A stretch of 32,084 nucleotides of DNA from Bacteroidota bacterium (GTDB lineage Bacteria; Bacteroidota; Bacteroidia; 2-12-FULL-35-15). Made by a program: the position numbers and the translations under genes. The notes beneath the pieces were generated by a model. That model saw nothing but the letters and a program-made list of their open reading frames with translations. It made no database searches and was not told the origin of the DNA. The DNA lies in NCBI GenBank assembly GCA_016707685.1, contig JADJHE010000029.1, positions 1 to 32,084 of the forward strand. The letters are read 5' to 3'. Shown here in pieces: positions 8,901-16,347 of this stretch (within the stretch, counting starts at the first letter, position 1; every line of letters starts with the position of its first letter).

Positions 8901-9214
8901 CATTTTACATTGCCGAAAAATTAAATGCAGATATCGTTCCAATTATATTTCACGGAACAGCATTTATTCAAGGGAAAGATGATAGCACACTTCTTAAAAA
9001 TGGAAGTGTAACCGTAAAATATTTACCACGAATTGCTGCAAACAATCAATCATTTGGTAACGATTACAACGAAAAAACGAAGAACATCAGCAAGTACTTC
9101 AAACAGGAATATGCTTTAATGCGAAAGGAAATAGAAACAGTTGATTATTATTTCAATCGCTTAAGTAAAACTATATTTATAAAGGTCCGATACTTGAATG
9201 GTACATGCGAATAA
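5894..9214 (+). CDS. MMPL/RND-type exporter fused to a C-terminal acyltransferase
   Basis: A 1106-residue fusion. The transporter part has a first membrane helix at about 30-48, a periplasmic loop, a helix bundle at about 285-425 with GIAMDYTIHFY, a second loop, and a second bundle at about 680-870 with FGLGDDYSIFITD (Asp744, Asp745), as in MMPL lipid exporters. The C-terminal part (about 895-1060) is a PlsC-like acyltransferase with NHHSVID (the HX4D motif, His919 and Asp924) and IFPEGSRSE. In aryl-polyene systems a separate MMPL exporter and acyltransferases act on the acyl product; here the two are joined. I infer acylation of, and transport of, the pigment lipid. ATG 5894 is the only start before the first helix. 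It overlaps the next gene by 10 bases. Confidence 0.9.
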   Translation: MAAKLLLNKSRNKKLHLLFTSIYRLLKRRRILFFLIFICSIAFSVFFASKITLEEDITKMMPTDAKVERLNNVFKNSKFLDRLVVTVSQNDTTKEADSYSLMEYADSLVEGIESIDSSLIKEITYKVNDDVMYDVYNTFIDNLPLFLEEHDYATLENLITPEKLDTTMEKSYKTLLSPASVVLKKNILRDPIGITPYALKRMQSLQFDDNFELDNGYIFTKDKKHLLFFISPKPTSSETAKNTELLNKIDSVIAIHKISNATIHAEYFGGLAVAVGNAKQIKSDVILTLSITIIGLFLFISFFFKRLEVFFVIFIPVLFGGAFSLALLYLYKGEISAIALGAGSIILGIAMDYTIHFYTHFKHLNSAEATVKDLSFPLTLGSTTTIGALLSLAFVKSEALQDFGMFAAFSLLGAALFTLILFPHLMRKKKAEAIEKEHKPNIIEKIAAYPFEKNKLLIWSILILSAVSLFTSQKVEFEGDMMNFNYMSKDLAQAEKNLNSISNVSLKSVYLVSSGKTLDEALANNEKNLPILKRLEKEQVLKKYSSINTVLLSNTEQQKRITKWNNFWTKEKKDKLKNDLIQKSAVYKFNSNAFQPFYNLLDKNFSTIDASAFSGLKSTLLDNYISEGKDETTVVTVIKTTAENEDKVFNAFKENEHLVVFDKKFLTNRFVEIIKNNFNLILTISSLLVLIMLIISYGRFELALITYVPMVLSWLCILGIMGLFGIKFNIINIIVSTFIFGLGDDYSIFITDAMMSEYKTGKKNLASYKTGIFISAITTMIGIGVLILASHPALKSIGLITIIGMFSVLLISNTIQPALFRFFITNRTDKKRVPFTLLSLLQTVLAFGWFTFGCLTLIPMGFVIVKLLPIPKKTRLKIFHQIRHYYTKSMIYIHAHVRRKFINEHNEKFDKPAVVICNHHSVIDSLLMQSLSPKLILMVNDWVWDSPFMGPIVRLGGFIPKSAGYEENLDKIRELINDGYSLAIFPEGSRSETPKIGRFHKGAFYIAEKLNADIVPIIFHGTAFIQGKDDSTLLKNGSVTVKYLPRIAANNQSFGNDYNEKTKNISKYFKQEYALMRKEIETVDYYFNRLSKTIFIKVRYLNGTCE

Positions 9215-9780
9215 AAGTTGGGCTTGAAGACAATTACAAATTATTTGAATCATTGCTTCCTAAAAAGGGAACAATTACGGACATTGGCTGTGGTTATGGT
9301 TTTTTACCATACATGTTAAGCTTCATGAGTGAAGATAGAATTGTGATAGGAACCGATTACGATGAAGAAAAAATAGCAGTGGCTGATAATTGTTTTGCAA
9401 AAACTAAAAATTTATCCTTTTTCGCTGCCGATGCTACCACATGCGATTTACCAAAAAGCGATGCTTTCATCATGAGTGATATTTTACACTATTTACCTAA
9501 ATTGGAGCAGGAAAAATTAATTATTAAATGTATCAATAATTTAAACCCAGGTGGAATGATCCTATTAAGAGATGCTGATTCCAGTTTAGCAAACAGGCAT
9601 TGGGGAACGCGGTACACCGAATTCATTTCAACGAATGTTGGATTTAATAAAACAAAAAACAAATTAGAATTTGTTTCTTCTAATTTTATTGAAGAAATTG
9701 TATTGAAAAATAATTTTTCCATACAAAAAATTGACAACACAAAATTAACGTCAAACATAACCTACGTTATTAAAAAATAA
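9205..9780 (+). CDS. Class I SAM-dependent methyltransferase
   Basis: A 191-residue Rossmann-fold methyltransferase. Motif I is TDIGCGYGFLPYM at about residues 25-37, the acidic end of strand 2 is GTDYDEEKI, and motif post II/III is SDAFIMSDILHYLP followed by LNPGGMILLRDAD. There is no signal peptide. The start overlaps the exporter stop by 10 bases and the stop is 9 bases from the oxidoreductase, so it belongs to the operon. Flexirubins carry ring methyl groups, so methylation of the aromatic head is a reasonable guess, but the sequence does not show the acceptor. Confidence 0.82.
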   Translation: MRIKVGLEDNYKLFESLLPKKGTITDIGCGYGFLPYMLSFMSEDRIVIGTDYDEEKIAVADNCFAKTKNLSFFAADATTCDLPKSDAFIMSDILHYLPKLEQEKLIIKCINNLNPGGMILLRDADSSLANRHWGTRYTEFISTNVGFNKTKNKLEFVSSNFIEEIVLKNNFSIQKIDNTKLTSNITYVIKK

Positions 9781-9789
9781 AGAATCGAT

Positions 9790-11304
9790 ATGTCTAAATA
9801 CGATGTTGTTATTATTGGTAGTGGACTAGGAGGATTAGAATCTGCTTACATTTTAAGTAAAGAAGGATACAAAGTATTGGTACTTGAAAAAAATCGTCAA
9901 TTGGGTGGTAGTTTGCAAATATTTGTAAGAGATAAAGCCATTTTTGATACAGGAATTCATTACCTAGGTGGTTTGGATGAAGGACAAAATTTAAATCAAA
10001 GCTTTAAGTATTTTAATATCATGGACAAACTCCACCTTCAAAAAATGGATATGGATGGATTTGATCGCATTTCATTTGAAGGAGATGATAAAGAGTACAA
10101 GCATGCTCAAGGTTATGATAATTTTGTAGAACAATTGGCAAAGGATTTTCCTCAAGAACGAGAAAACTTAAAAAATTATGCAAAAAAAATTCAAGAAGTA
10201 TGTGATTACTTTCCGCTTTATCAATTAAAAGAAGATGAAGCTCCTATAATCGGAACAAAATATTTAGATGTTAATGCAAAAGATTTTATTGCATCCATAA
10301 TATCAAATACTCGCTTGCAAAATGTTTTAGCAGGCTCCAACCCACTTTATGCTGGCGATGGATCAAAGACTCCTTTATATGTACATGCGCTTGTTGTAAA
10401 CACCTATATACAAAGTTCTTATAAATGTGTTAATGGAGGTGCGCAAATAGAAAAACATTTAACTAAAAACATAAAAGAACTAGGTGGCGAAATTCGTAAC
10501 TATGCTGAAGTTATGAAGATAGTAGAGAAAGATGGATTGATTACGCATGTAGAATTAAAATCGGGAGAAATTATAGAAGGAAAAAACTTCATTAGCAATA
10601 TTCACCCTGCCACAACAATGCACATACTTGAAAGCACAAAAATAAAAAAAGCATATAGCAACCGATTACAAGGACTAGAAAATTCTGTTTCAGCATTCAT
10701 TATTGACATTGTTCTTAAACCAAATACATTTAAATACATTAACCATAATCACTATCATTTCAAACGAAACGATGTATGGTCAAACATTAATGTTGCAGGA
10801 GATCAATGGCCAGATGGTTACTGTTTATTTGTACCGAAATCATCAAAATCGGATGAATATGCAGATAGCATGACAATTTTAAGTTACATGAAATATGATG
10901 AAGTAAAAAAGTGGGAAGACACATTTGCTACTATTCCAAAACACAATGAAAGCAGAGGTCAAGAATACGAAGATTTCAAAGCTGAAAGAGCAGAAAGAGT
11001 AATTGGCGAAGTCATCAAAAAGTTTCCTGATTTAAGAAGCAAAATTCAATCGTATACTACATCTACACCTTTAACTTATAGGGATTATATTGGAGCCAAA
11101 GATGGAGGTTTGTACGGTATTGCAAAAGACTATCGCGATCCTCTCAAAACATTTATTTCGCCAACAACCAAGATACCGAATCTGTTCTTTACAGGACAAA
11201 ATTTAAACATGCACGGAGTATTAGGCGTAACTGTTGGAGCTATCAGAACTTGTGGTGTTTTTGTAGGACAAAACTATTTGATCAGAAAAATAAACGAAGC
11301 TTAG
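9790..11304 (+). CDS. Phytoene-dehydrogenase-like FAD-dependent oxidoreductase
   Basis: A 504-residue flavoprotein of the CrtI / retinol-saturase type. The dinucleotide-binding motif GSGLGGLESAYIL starts at Gly10, with Glu33 at the end of strand 2 and the LGGSL segment after it. The middle region carries NGGAQIEKHLTKNIKELGG, and the C-terminal FAD motif is NLFFTGQNLNMHGVLGVTVGA. Such enzymes saturate or desaturate conjugated chains, which fits a polyene pigment operon; they also occur in flexirubin loci. Its TAG stop at 11302-11304 overlaps the TAA stop of the convergent transporter gene in the shared bases TTAG. Family is secure; reaction and direction are inferred. Confidence 0.88.
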   Translation: MSKYDVVIIGSGLGGLESAYILSKEGYKVLVLEKNRQLGGSLQIFVRDKAIFDTGIHYLGGLDEGQNLNQSFKYFNIMDKLHLQKMDMDGFDRISFEGDDKEYKHAQGYDNFVEQLAKDFPQERENLKNYAKKIQEVCDYFPLYQLKEDEAPIIGTKYLDVNAKDFIASIISNTRLQNVLAGSNPLYAGDGSKTPLYVHALVVNTYIQSSYKCVNGGAQIEKHLTKNIKELGGEIRNYAEVMKIVEKDGLITHVELKSGEIIEGKNFISNIHPATTMHILESTKIKKAYSNRLQGLENSVSAFIIDIVLKPNTFKYINHNHYHFKRNDVWSNINVAGDQWPDGYCLFVPKSSKSDEYADSMTILSYMKYDEVKKWEDTFATIPKHNESRGQEYEDFKAERAERVIGEVIKKFPDLRSKIQSYTTSTPLTYRDYIGAKDGGLYGIAKDYRDPLKTFISPTTKIPNLFFTGQNLNMHGVLGVTVGAIRTCGVFVGQNYLIRKINEA

Positions 11305-12293
11305 TTTAAAACATGTTTTTTATCGGGAAGTAAGTTCTCTAGTGTCCAATCTAATCGTTTGACATGCGCTGCTTTTCTGAAAGCACAATCTTTAATAGGA
11401 CAAATTGGGCAAGAACTTGGTAGGCAAGGATCTGCATGAATAAAAAATTCAACCTCCCCTTCTAGCTTTTCTGTAATAAGATTTTCAACGGCAGTAACTT
11501 CTTCATGTGAATCTTCTAATTTATCGTACCAAGGCAATGTTATGTGTGCGTCAATATGCAAATGAGCACCATATTTCAACACACGTAAATTATGCATGTC
11601 AATCCATTTTTCTCTTCTATTGTCATTCAATATTTTTATTACTTTATCCAATTGAACGTAATCGGCTTCATCAAGTAAATTATTAACTGACTCTTTTAAA
11701 AGCTTATACCCAGTATGAAAAATAAAAACTCCAAATAATATTGCAACTACATTATCTAACCAATATAATTTTGTGAAATAAATCACTACTAATCCAACAA
11801 CCAATCCAATACTCGATACTGTATCACTCAACAAATGCTTCCCATCTGCAATCATTAGTGCGGAATTGTGCTGCTTGCCTATTTTCTTAAGATACGTTCC
11901 CATAAAAAAATTACACAAGCCTGCAAATACCGAAATAGAAAGTCCTATATCCAAAGAATTAACCTGAGTAGGATGGAAAAATGCCATTATTGATTTTAGA
12001 ATAATTGCCCCACCTGCAATCAAAATCAATCCCCCTTCAATACCAACCGACAAAAATTCAATTTTGCCATGCCCGTATGGATGATTTTCATCTTTAGGCA
12101 ATGATGCATAGTAAATGCTAAACAATGCAAAACCACCTGCAACAACATTGATTATACTTTCTAATGCATCTGTTAAAATTGCATTCGAATGCGTGATAAT
12201 GTATGCAACAAATTTAATACACATCAAAATAATGCTAAAGAGAAGCATTAAGCGCATCGTTTTAATCTTCGTACGATTAATTTCTGAAATCAT
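11301..12293 (-). CDS. Cation diffusion facilitator family transporter
   Basis: A 330-residue CDF efflux protein for divalent metals such as Zn, Fe or Mn. Six hydrophobic segments are seen. The second carries TDALES (Asp42, Glu45) and the fifth ADGKHLLSD (Asp150, His153, Asp157), which together form the transport site. HPYGHGKIE lies at 71-79. The cytosolic domain follows from about 205 with LHIDAHITLP. An extra C-terminal tail has HADPC plus Cys290, Cys295, Cys298 and Cys303 spaced C-x4-C-x2-C-x4-C, a likely extra metal site. It ends head-on with the pigment operon and is divergent from the CoA-transferase gene across 78 bases. Confidence 0.92.
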   Translation of the reverse strand: MISEINRTKIKTMRLMLLFSIILMCIKFVAYIITHSNAILTDALESIINVVAGGFALFSIYYASLPKDENHPYGHGKIEFLSVGIEGGLILIAGGAIILKSIMAFFHPTQVNSLDIGLSISVFAGLCNFFMGTYLKKIGKQHNSALMIADGKHLLSDTVSSIGLVVGLVVIYFTKLYWLDNVVAILFGVFIFHTGYKLLKESVNNLLDEADYVQLDKVIKILNDNRREKWIDMHNLRVLKYGAHLHIDAHITLPWYDKLEDSHEEVTAVENLITEKLEGEVEFFIHADPCLPSSCPICPIKDCAFRKAAHVKRLDWTLENLLPDKKHVLN

Positions 12294-12347
12294 ATTGTAA
12301 ACATATTAAATAAAGACAACTGAAACCATCTTTTAAGCATAAAAAAT

Positions 12348-12355
12348 TAACTTTG
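12348..12355 (+). promoter_or_regulatory. -7 promoter box for the CoA-transferase gene
   Basis: TAACTTTG fits TAnnTTTG exactly and lies 16 bases before ATG 12372, leaving a very short leader. No convincing TTG -33 box is seen at the usual distance. Confidence 0.45.
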
Positions 12356-12371
12356 ATTAAAATTTAGAACA

Positions 12372-13448
12372 ATGAATGATTTTTTCGAAGATTTAAAAGT
12401 TGTAGAACTAGCAAATGTATTAGCTGGTCCTGCAGTTGGAATGTTTTTTTCCGAATTGGGTGCAACCGTTTTGAAGATCGAAAACAAGCTAACCGATGGG
12501 GATGTAACAAGAAGTTGGAAACTGACATCGGAGGATAAAAATAAAAATTATTCTGCCTATTATGCTTCTGTTAATTTTAAAAAGAAGAGTGTTTTTCTTG
12601 ACTTTACAAGTGAAATTGATAAACAAATTGCATACGATGCAATCAAAAATGCTGATATCGTAGTTTCAAATTACAAACCAGGTGATGACAAAAAGCTTGG
12701 ATTTGATTATGATACTATTAAAACATTGAACCCTCGTATCATATATGCCCATCTAACTGGATTTGGAACAGATAGTAAACGCACAGCATATGATTTAGTT
12801 TTACAAGCAGAAACTGGCTTTATGCATATGAATGGAGAAGAAAACTCCAATCCACTAAAAATGCCTGTTGCATTGATAGATATTTTAGCTGCACACCAAT
12901 TAAAAGAAGGGATTCTAGTTGCGTTGCTAAAAAAGCAAAAAACAGGTGAAGGCTCAATGGTTACGGTATCACTATACGATTCTGCTATCGCGTCATTAGC
13001 TAATCAAGCTAGCAATTGGCTAACTGCTGGATATAATCCAAAAGCGATTGGATCAAAACATCCCAACATTGCACCTTATGGTGAAATCTTTGATACTGCC
13101 GATCATAAAAAAATTGTTTTGGCGATTGGTAACAATAAACAATTTAAATTACTCTGCGAAACACTGAATATTCTAGACATTATTAGCAATGAAAAATACT
13201 CCACCAATACAAATCGCGTTAAAAACAGAACAGAACTTGAATCTCTTCTGAACCAGATTATATTGAAATATCAATCAGATGAACTAATGAAGCTATTTAT
13301 TGAAAAAGATATTCCTGCTGGCATTATAAAATCGGTACAAAATGTTTTTGATGAAAAAGAAAGCCAATCGTTAATTTTAGAAGAACGAACTACCGAATTT
13401 GAAGGACTAACCAAACGTGTGAAGACTGCCGTATTTAAAGTTAAGTAA
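12372..13448 (+). CDS. CaiB/BaiF family III CoA-transferase
   Basis: A 358-residue member of the family III CoA-transferases, which move CoA from an acyl-CoA to a free carboxylic acid. It starts with the typical LKVVELANVLAGPAVGMFFSELGA, followed by VLKIEN, SVNFKKKSVFLDF, ADIVVSNYKPG, HLTGFG and YDLVLQAETGFM. The likely catalytic Asp170 is in LIDILAAHQLKEGIL. Length is slightly short for the family (about 380-430), with a compact C-terminus. The acid used cannot be predicted. It is not obviously linked to the pigment operon: it lies beyond the convergent transporter and has its own promoter-like box. Confidence 0.9.
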   Translation: MNDFFEDLKVVELANVLAGPAVGMFFSELGATVLKIENKLTDGDVTRSWKLTSEDKNKNYSAYYASVNFKKKSVFLDFTSEIDKQIAYDAIKNADIVVSNYKPGDDKKLGFDYDTIKTLNPRIIYAHLTGFGTDSKRTAYDLVLQAETGFMHMNGEENSNPLKMPVALIDILAAHQLKEGILVALLKKQKTGEGSMVTVSLYDSAIASLANQASNWLTAGYNPKAIGSKHPNIAPYGEIFDTADHKKIVLAIGNNKQFKLLCETLNILDIISNEKYSTNTNRVKNRTELESLLNQIILKYQSDELMKLFIEKDIPAGIIKSVQNVFDEKESQSLILEERTTEFEGLTKRVKTAVFKVK

Positions 13449-13488
13449 ACGTTACTAACATATTGTTTTTCATAAGATTAGCCTATTC

Positions 13489-13520
13489 TTTGATTTATAC
13501 GTATTTTTTTTATATTTTTG
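13489..13520 (+). promoter_or_regulatory. Bacteroidota-type -33/-7 promoter
   Basis: TTTG at 13489-13492 and TATTTTTG at 13513-13520 are separated by 20 bases, in line with the Bacteroidota consensus. The -7 box covers a TTG (13518) that would otherwise extend the next reading frame, so the real start is ATG 13545, 24 bases downstream of the box. Confidence 0.65.
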
Positions 13521-13544
13521 CTAAAATTACAGCATAAGAAACAC

Positions 13545-14519
13545 ATGCAAAAACGAATTATACTACTCTTACTCTTAGTATTACCATTTATGGCAACTGC
13601 TCAATACAAAGGCGGCAAGCGTAAAGGAATTAGAACAAATAGTAAGTTTGCAAACAAACGCAATAAACCTCGAAAAGAGTACATTATAGGTATTGGAGCT
13701 AGTAATTTTTTAGGTGAATTAGGTGGTGCCAACCAAATAGGGACAAATTTTGTAAAGGATTTAGAATTTACAGCAACCCGTCCTTCTTTTGCTTTGGGAA
13801 TGCGTTACAAATTTGCGAAAAGATGGGCTGTTAAAGGAGGTTTACACTACCTCTTGCTTAGCGGAAATGATAAACTTACAAAAGAGCCTTTTCTTCGTAA
13901 CAATAGAAATTTGAGTTTCCGCTCACATACCTTTGAACTATCCGTTCAAGGAGAGTTTTATTTTACAAAAGAACAATCAGGTCACATATATAAAATAAAA
14001 AATGCAAAAGGGATGAAAAGCTATGATTATCAAGGCTACATTTTTGTAGGTATAGGTGGTTTCTATTACAATCCGCAAGCAAAATACAGAGGTAATTGGG
14101 TTAATTTGCAGCCATTAGGAACTGAAGGACAAGGATTAGCTGGTGGGCCTAAAAAATATTCAAGAGTAAGCATCTGTATTCCTTATGGAATTGGAGGTAA
14201 ATATGCAATCAATAAAGAATGGGCAGTAGGTTTAGAATTAGGAATTCGTAAAACCTTCACTGACTACATTGATGATGTTAGTGGTGTATATTATGATAAT
14301 AATGCTATTTTCCTTGCGAAAGGAGAAGCAGCTGCTGCACTTGCAGACCCTTCACTATATGGATACCCTGAAGAGTTTGGAGGAAATTCAGTTTCATTAA
14401 AACAAACTGCTGCAGGACAACAACGTGGGGATAAAAAAGATAAGGATGCTTACATGTTTTTAAATGTTACTGTAAACTATAAAGTACCTAGCAAACGAAG
14501 AACACGTTCTAAATTCTAA
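13545..14519 (+). CDS. Outer-membrane beta-barrel protein, DUF6089/PorG-like
   Basis: A 324-residue secreted protein. The signal peptide MQKRIILLLLLVLPFMATAQ ends in a TAQ cleavage site and is followed by a very basic stretch rich in Lys and Arg. The body alternates amphipathic strands: YIIGIGASNFLGELGGA, FALGMRYKFAKRWAVKGGL, HTFELSVQGEFYF, GYIFVGIGGFYYNPQA, GIGGKYAINKEWAVGLELGIR. The end is YMFLNVTVNYKV. The ASNFLGELGGA signature is characteristic of Bacteroidota DUF6089 proteins, the family of the type IX secretion component PorG; I rate that relation likely but not proven. ATG 13545 is chosen because upstream sequence is promoter. Single-gene unit. Confidence 0.75.
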   Translation: MQKRIILLLLLVLPFMATAQYKGGKRKGIRTNSKFANKRNKPRKEYIIGIGASNFLGELGGANQIGTNFVKDLEFTATRPSFALGMRYKFAKRWAVKGGLHYLLLSGNDKLTKEPFLRNNRNLSFRSHTFELSVQGEFYFTKEQSGHIYKIKNAKGMKSYDYQGYIFVGIGGFYYNPQAKYRGNWVNLQPLGTEGQGLAGGPKKYSRVSICIPYGIGGKYAINKEWAVGLELGIRKTFTDYIDDVSGVYYDNNAIFLAKGEAAAALADPSLYGYPEEFGGNSVSLKQTAAGQQRGDKKDKDAYMFLNVTVNYKVPSKRRTRSKF

Positions 14520-14537
14520 CTTTTGTTAAATCAAAAA

Positions 14538-14968
14538 ATAAAAATTATTGAGCCTCAATCTCCTAAGAGTTTGAGGCTTATTATTTAGTTAGGTATAATA
14601 CACTCAGAAAGCCATGGAACCAACCTATTGGCTCAGAAAAAGATAACCATGAAGCAGAAAGTATTCACGCAATGGCTATAAATGAAAACAATGAGGTATT
14701 GGGTGTTTGCAGACTTCAATACAATTCTGCATCCGAGGCTCAATTAAGATTCATGGGCGTAATCGATGAAGCACAAGGTCTTGGTATTGGACGTTTACTA
14801 ATTAATTACATGGAGTTTAAAGCTAAAAATCATGGTACCAAGACCATGATTTTGCAAGCACGTGAAAATGCTGTCGATTTTTATAAAAAATGTGGTTATA
14901 CTGTTAAAGAAAAAACCTTTTTATTATGGGATTTAATTCAGCACTATTTAATGTCAAAAGAATTATAA
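14538..14968 (+). CDS. GNAT family N-acetyltransferase, damaged N-terminus
   Basis: The body, from AMAINENNEVLGVC onwards, is a GNAT domain with the acetyl-CoA-binding GLGIGRLLINYME and the C-terminal NAVDFYKKCGYTV. The first ATG in that frame (14672) gives only 98 residues, but homologous-looking sequence continues upstream in frame as YYLVRYNTLRKPWNQPIGSEKDNHEAESIHA (positions about 14577-14671). Further upstream it continues one frame over as KIIEPQSPKS from 14541. One extra T in the TTT at 14570-14572 would join them. The codon where a start is expected (14538) reads ATA, not ATG. So the gene has both a frame break and no normal start, or uses a short internal start. Substrate unknown. 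Confidence 0.6.
14551..14578. repeat. Inverted repeat at the acetyltransferase 5' end
   Basis: AGCCTCAA (14551-14558) and TTGAGGCT (14571-14578) form an 8-base stem with a 12-base loop, 31 bases after the PorG-like stop. It resembles a terminator, but no good T-tract follows, and the same bases appear to encode the start of the acetyltransferase (EPQSPKS then FEA), so the function is unclear. Confidence 0.4.
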
Positions 14969-16234
14969 AGCTGGCAATGCCTTTGCTCTACTCTCTCCAA
15001 AACCAATTCTCAGCCCATCTTTCTTGCAGTATCCTCTAATAATAACTGAATCATTATCGTTTATAAATTTACGTTCAGTACCATCGCTCATTTTTACAGG
15101 CTTGGTACCTCTCCAAGTAATTTCTAACATTGAACCAAATGAATCAGGTGTTGGTCCGCTAATTGTCCCCGAAGCCAACATATCACCAACATTCATATTA
15201 CATCCATTTACTGTATGATGAGCAAGCTGTTGCTCCATTGTCCAATACATAAACTTATAATTCGAATGAGAAACAATCGTTTCTTCTGCATTTTCAGGTT
15301 GAATAAATACATCAAGTGTGATGTCAATATTCTTTTCTCCAGTGTATTCTAAATAAGGCAATACTTTCGGATCTTGCTTATAACCTGGTACTCTAAATGG
15401 TTCCAATGCTTCTAATGATACTACCCAAGGAGAAACAGTTGATGCAAAATTCTTAGCTAAAAAGGGCCCTAATGGAACGTATTCCCATGTTTGAATATCA
15501 CGAGCACTCCAATCATTAAACAATACCATACCAAAAATATGGTCATCAGCATTTTCTGTTGAAATTGATTCACCAAGCTGCGTTCCTTTACCAATTATAA
15601 ATGCTGTTTCTAATTCGAAATCCAATAGTTTACAAGGTCCATAAACAGGAGGTTCTGTTTCAGAAGGTTTTGTTTGTCCTTTCGGACGATGAAAATTTGT
15701 TCCAGATATTGTAATTGAAGATGCACGACCATGATAACCTACAGGTAAATGCTTCCAATTCGGCAATAAAGCATTATTTGGATCGCGGAACATTGTTCCA
15801 ACATTTGTTGCATGATCAATACTAGAGTAAAAGTCAGTATAATCGCCTACCCTAACAGGCATTTGCATTTGAACATTACTGATGTATTGCAACACTTTAG
15901 CTCTAGCTTCTTTATTATCCCGTAAATCGGCTGTATTACTATTTAATAAATGAGAGATACGTTCACGAACAGCATTGGTTGTTTGCTTACCCAATGCGAT
16001 AAAATCATTCAGAAACTGATTTGTAAATATTGCATTATCAATTTTCAAATCATCTAAATAGCCTAACTTATTTAATATTGCTAAGTCCAATACTTGATCG
16101 CCAATAGCAACGCCAACTCTAGGACTCGAACTTTGTGTTTTAAAAATACCAAAAGGTAAATTTTGAATTGGAAAATCGCTATTCAACTCTACTTCTATCC
16201 AAGATTTTAATGATGGGTCGTTTGCTTTAGACAT
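14963..16234 (-). CDS. fahA: Fumarylacetoacetase
   Basis: A 423-residue full-length fumarylacetoacetate hydrolase, the last step of tyrosine and homogentisate breakdown, giving fumarate and acetoacetate. The N-terminal SH3-like part (1-115) is followed by the catalytic domain. Metal ligands are visible in family order: Asp134 in DYTDFYSS, Glu207 and Glu209 in DFELE, and Asp241 in NDWSARDIQ. The catalytic His141 is in DHATNVG. The signature WEYVPLGPFLAKNF and ASGTISGP are also present. Its 3' end overlaps the convergent acetyltransferase by 6 bases. A TACATTTAC -7-like box lies 17 bases upstream of the start. Confidence 0.97.
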   Translation of the reverse strand: MSKANDPSLKSWIEVELNSDFPIQNLPFGIFKTQSSSPRVGVAIGDQVLDLAILNKLGYLDDLKIDNAIFTNQFLNDFIALGKQTTNAVRERISHLLNSNTADLRDNKEARAKVLQYISNVQMQMPVRVGDYTDFYSSIDHATNVGTMFRDPNNALLPNWKHLPVGYHGRASSITISGTNFHRPKGQTKPSETEPPVYGPCKLLDFELETAFIIGKGTQLGESISTENADDHIFGMVLFNDWSARDIQTWEYVPLGPFLAKNFASTVSPWVVSLEALEPFRVPGYKQDPKVLPYLEYTGEKNIDITLDVFIQPENAEETIVSHSNYKFMYWTMEQQLAHHTVNGCNMNVGDMLASGTISGPTPDSFGSMLEITWRGTKPVKMSDGTERKFINDNDSVIIRGYCKKDGLRIGFGESRAKALPAL

Positions 16235-16251
16235 GATATAAAATTTAGACT

Positions 16252-16260
16252 GTAAATGTA
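16252..16260 (-). promoter_or_regulatory. Possible -7 box of the fumarylacetoacetase gene
   Basis: On the minus strand these bases read TACATTTAC, a TAnnTTTA variant of the -7 box, 17 bases before the start at 16234. The same 9-mer appears on the plus strand at 16319-16327, facing the divergent gene, which supports a promoter role for both. Confidence 0.4.
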
Positions 16261-16318
16261 ATAAAAAAGGGAGTTTAGTGTTTTAATAATCATAAAATAT
16301 TAACCTATATCTTTTTGC

Positions 16319-16327
16319 TACATTTAC
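16319..16327 (+). promoter_or_regulatory. Possible -7 box of the TonB-domain gene
   Basis: TACATTTAC lies 20 bases before ATG 16348 and mirrors the identical 9-mer on the minus strand at 16252-16260. No clear -33 TTG is seen. It would start transcription of the 16348-19853 module. Confidence 0.4.
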
Positions 16328-16347
16328 GTTATTACAATAAGCTAGAC

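Noticed and set aside
9489..9758. Minus-strand frame within the methyltransferase gene
   Set aside because: Shadow of a well-supported coding frame, no domain or plausible start context.
13518..13544. TTG start for the PorG-like protein
   Set aside because: The TTG is part of the -7 promoter box; ATG 13545 begins directly with a standard signal peptide.
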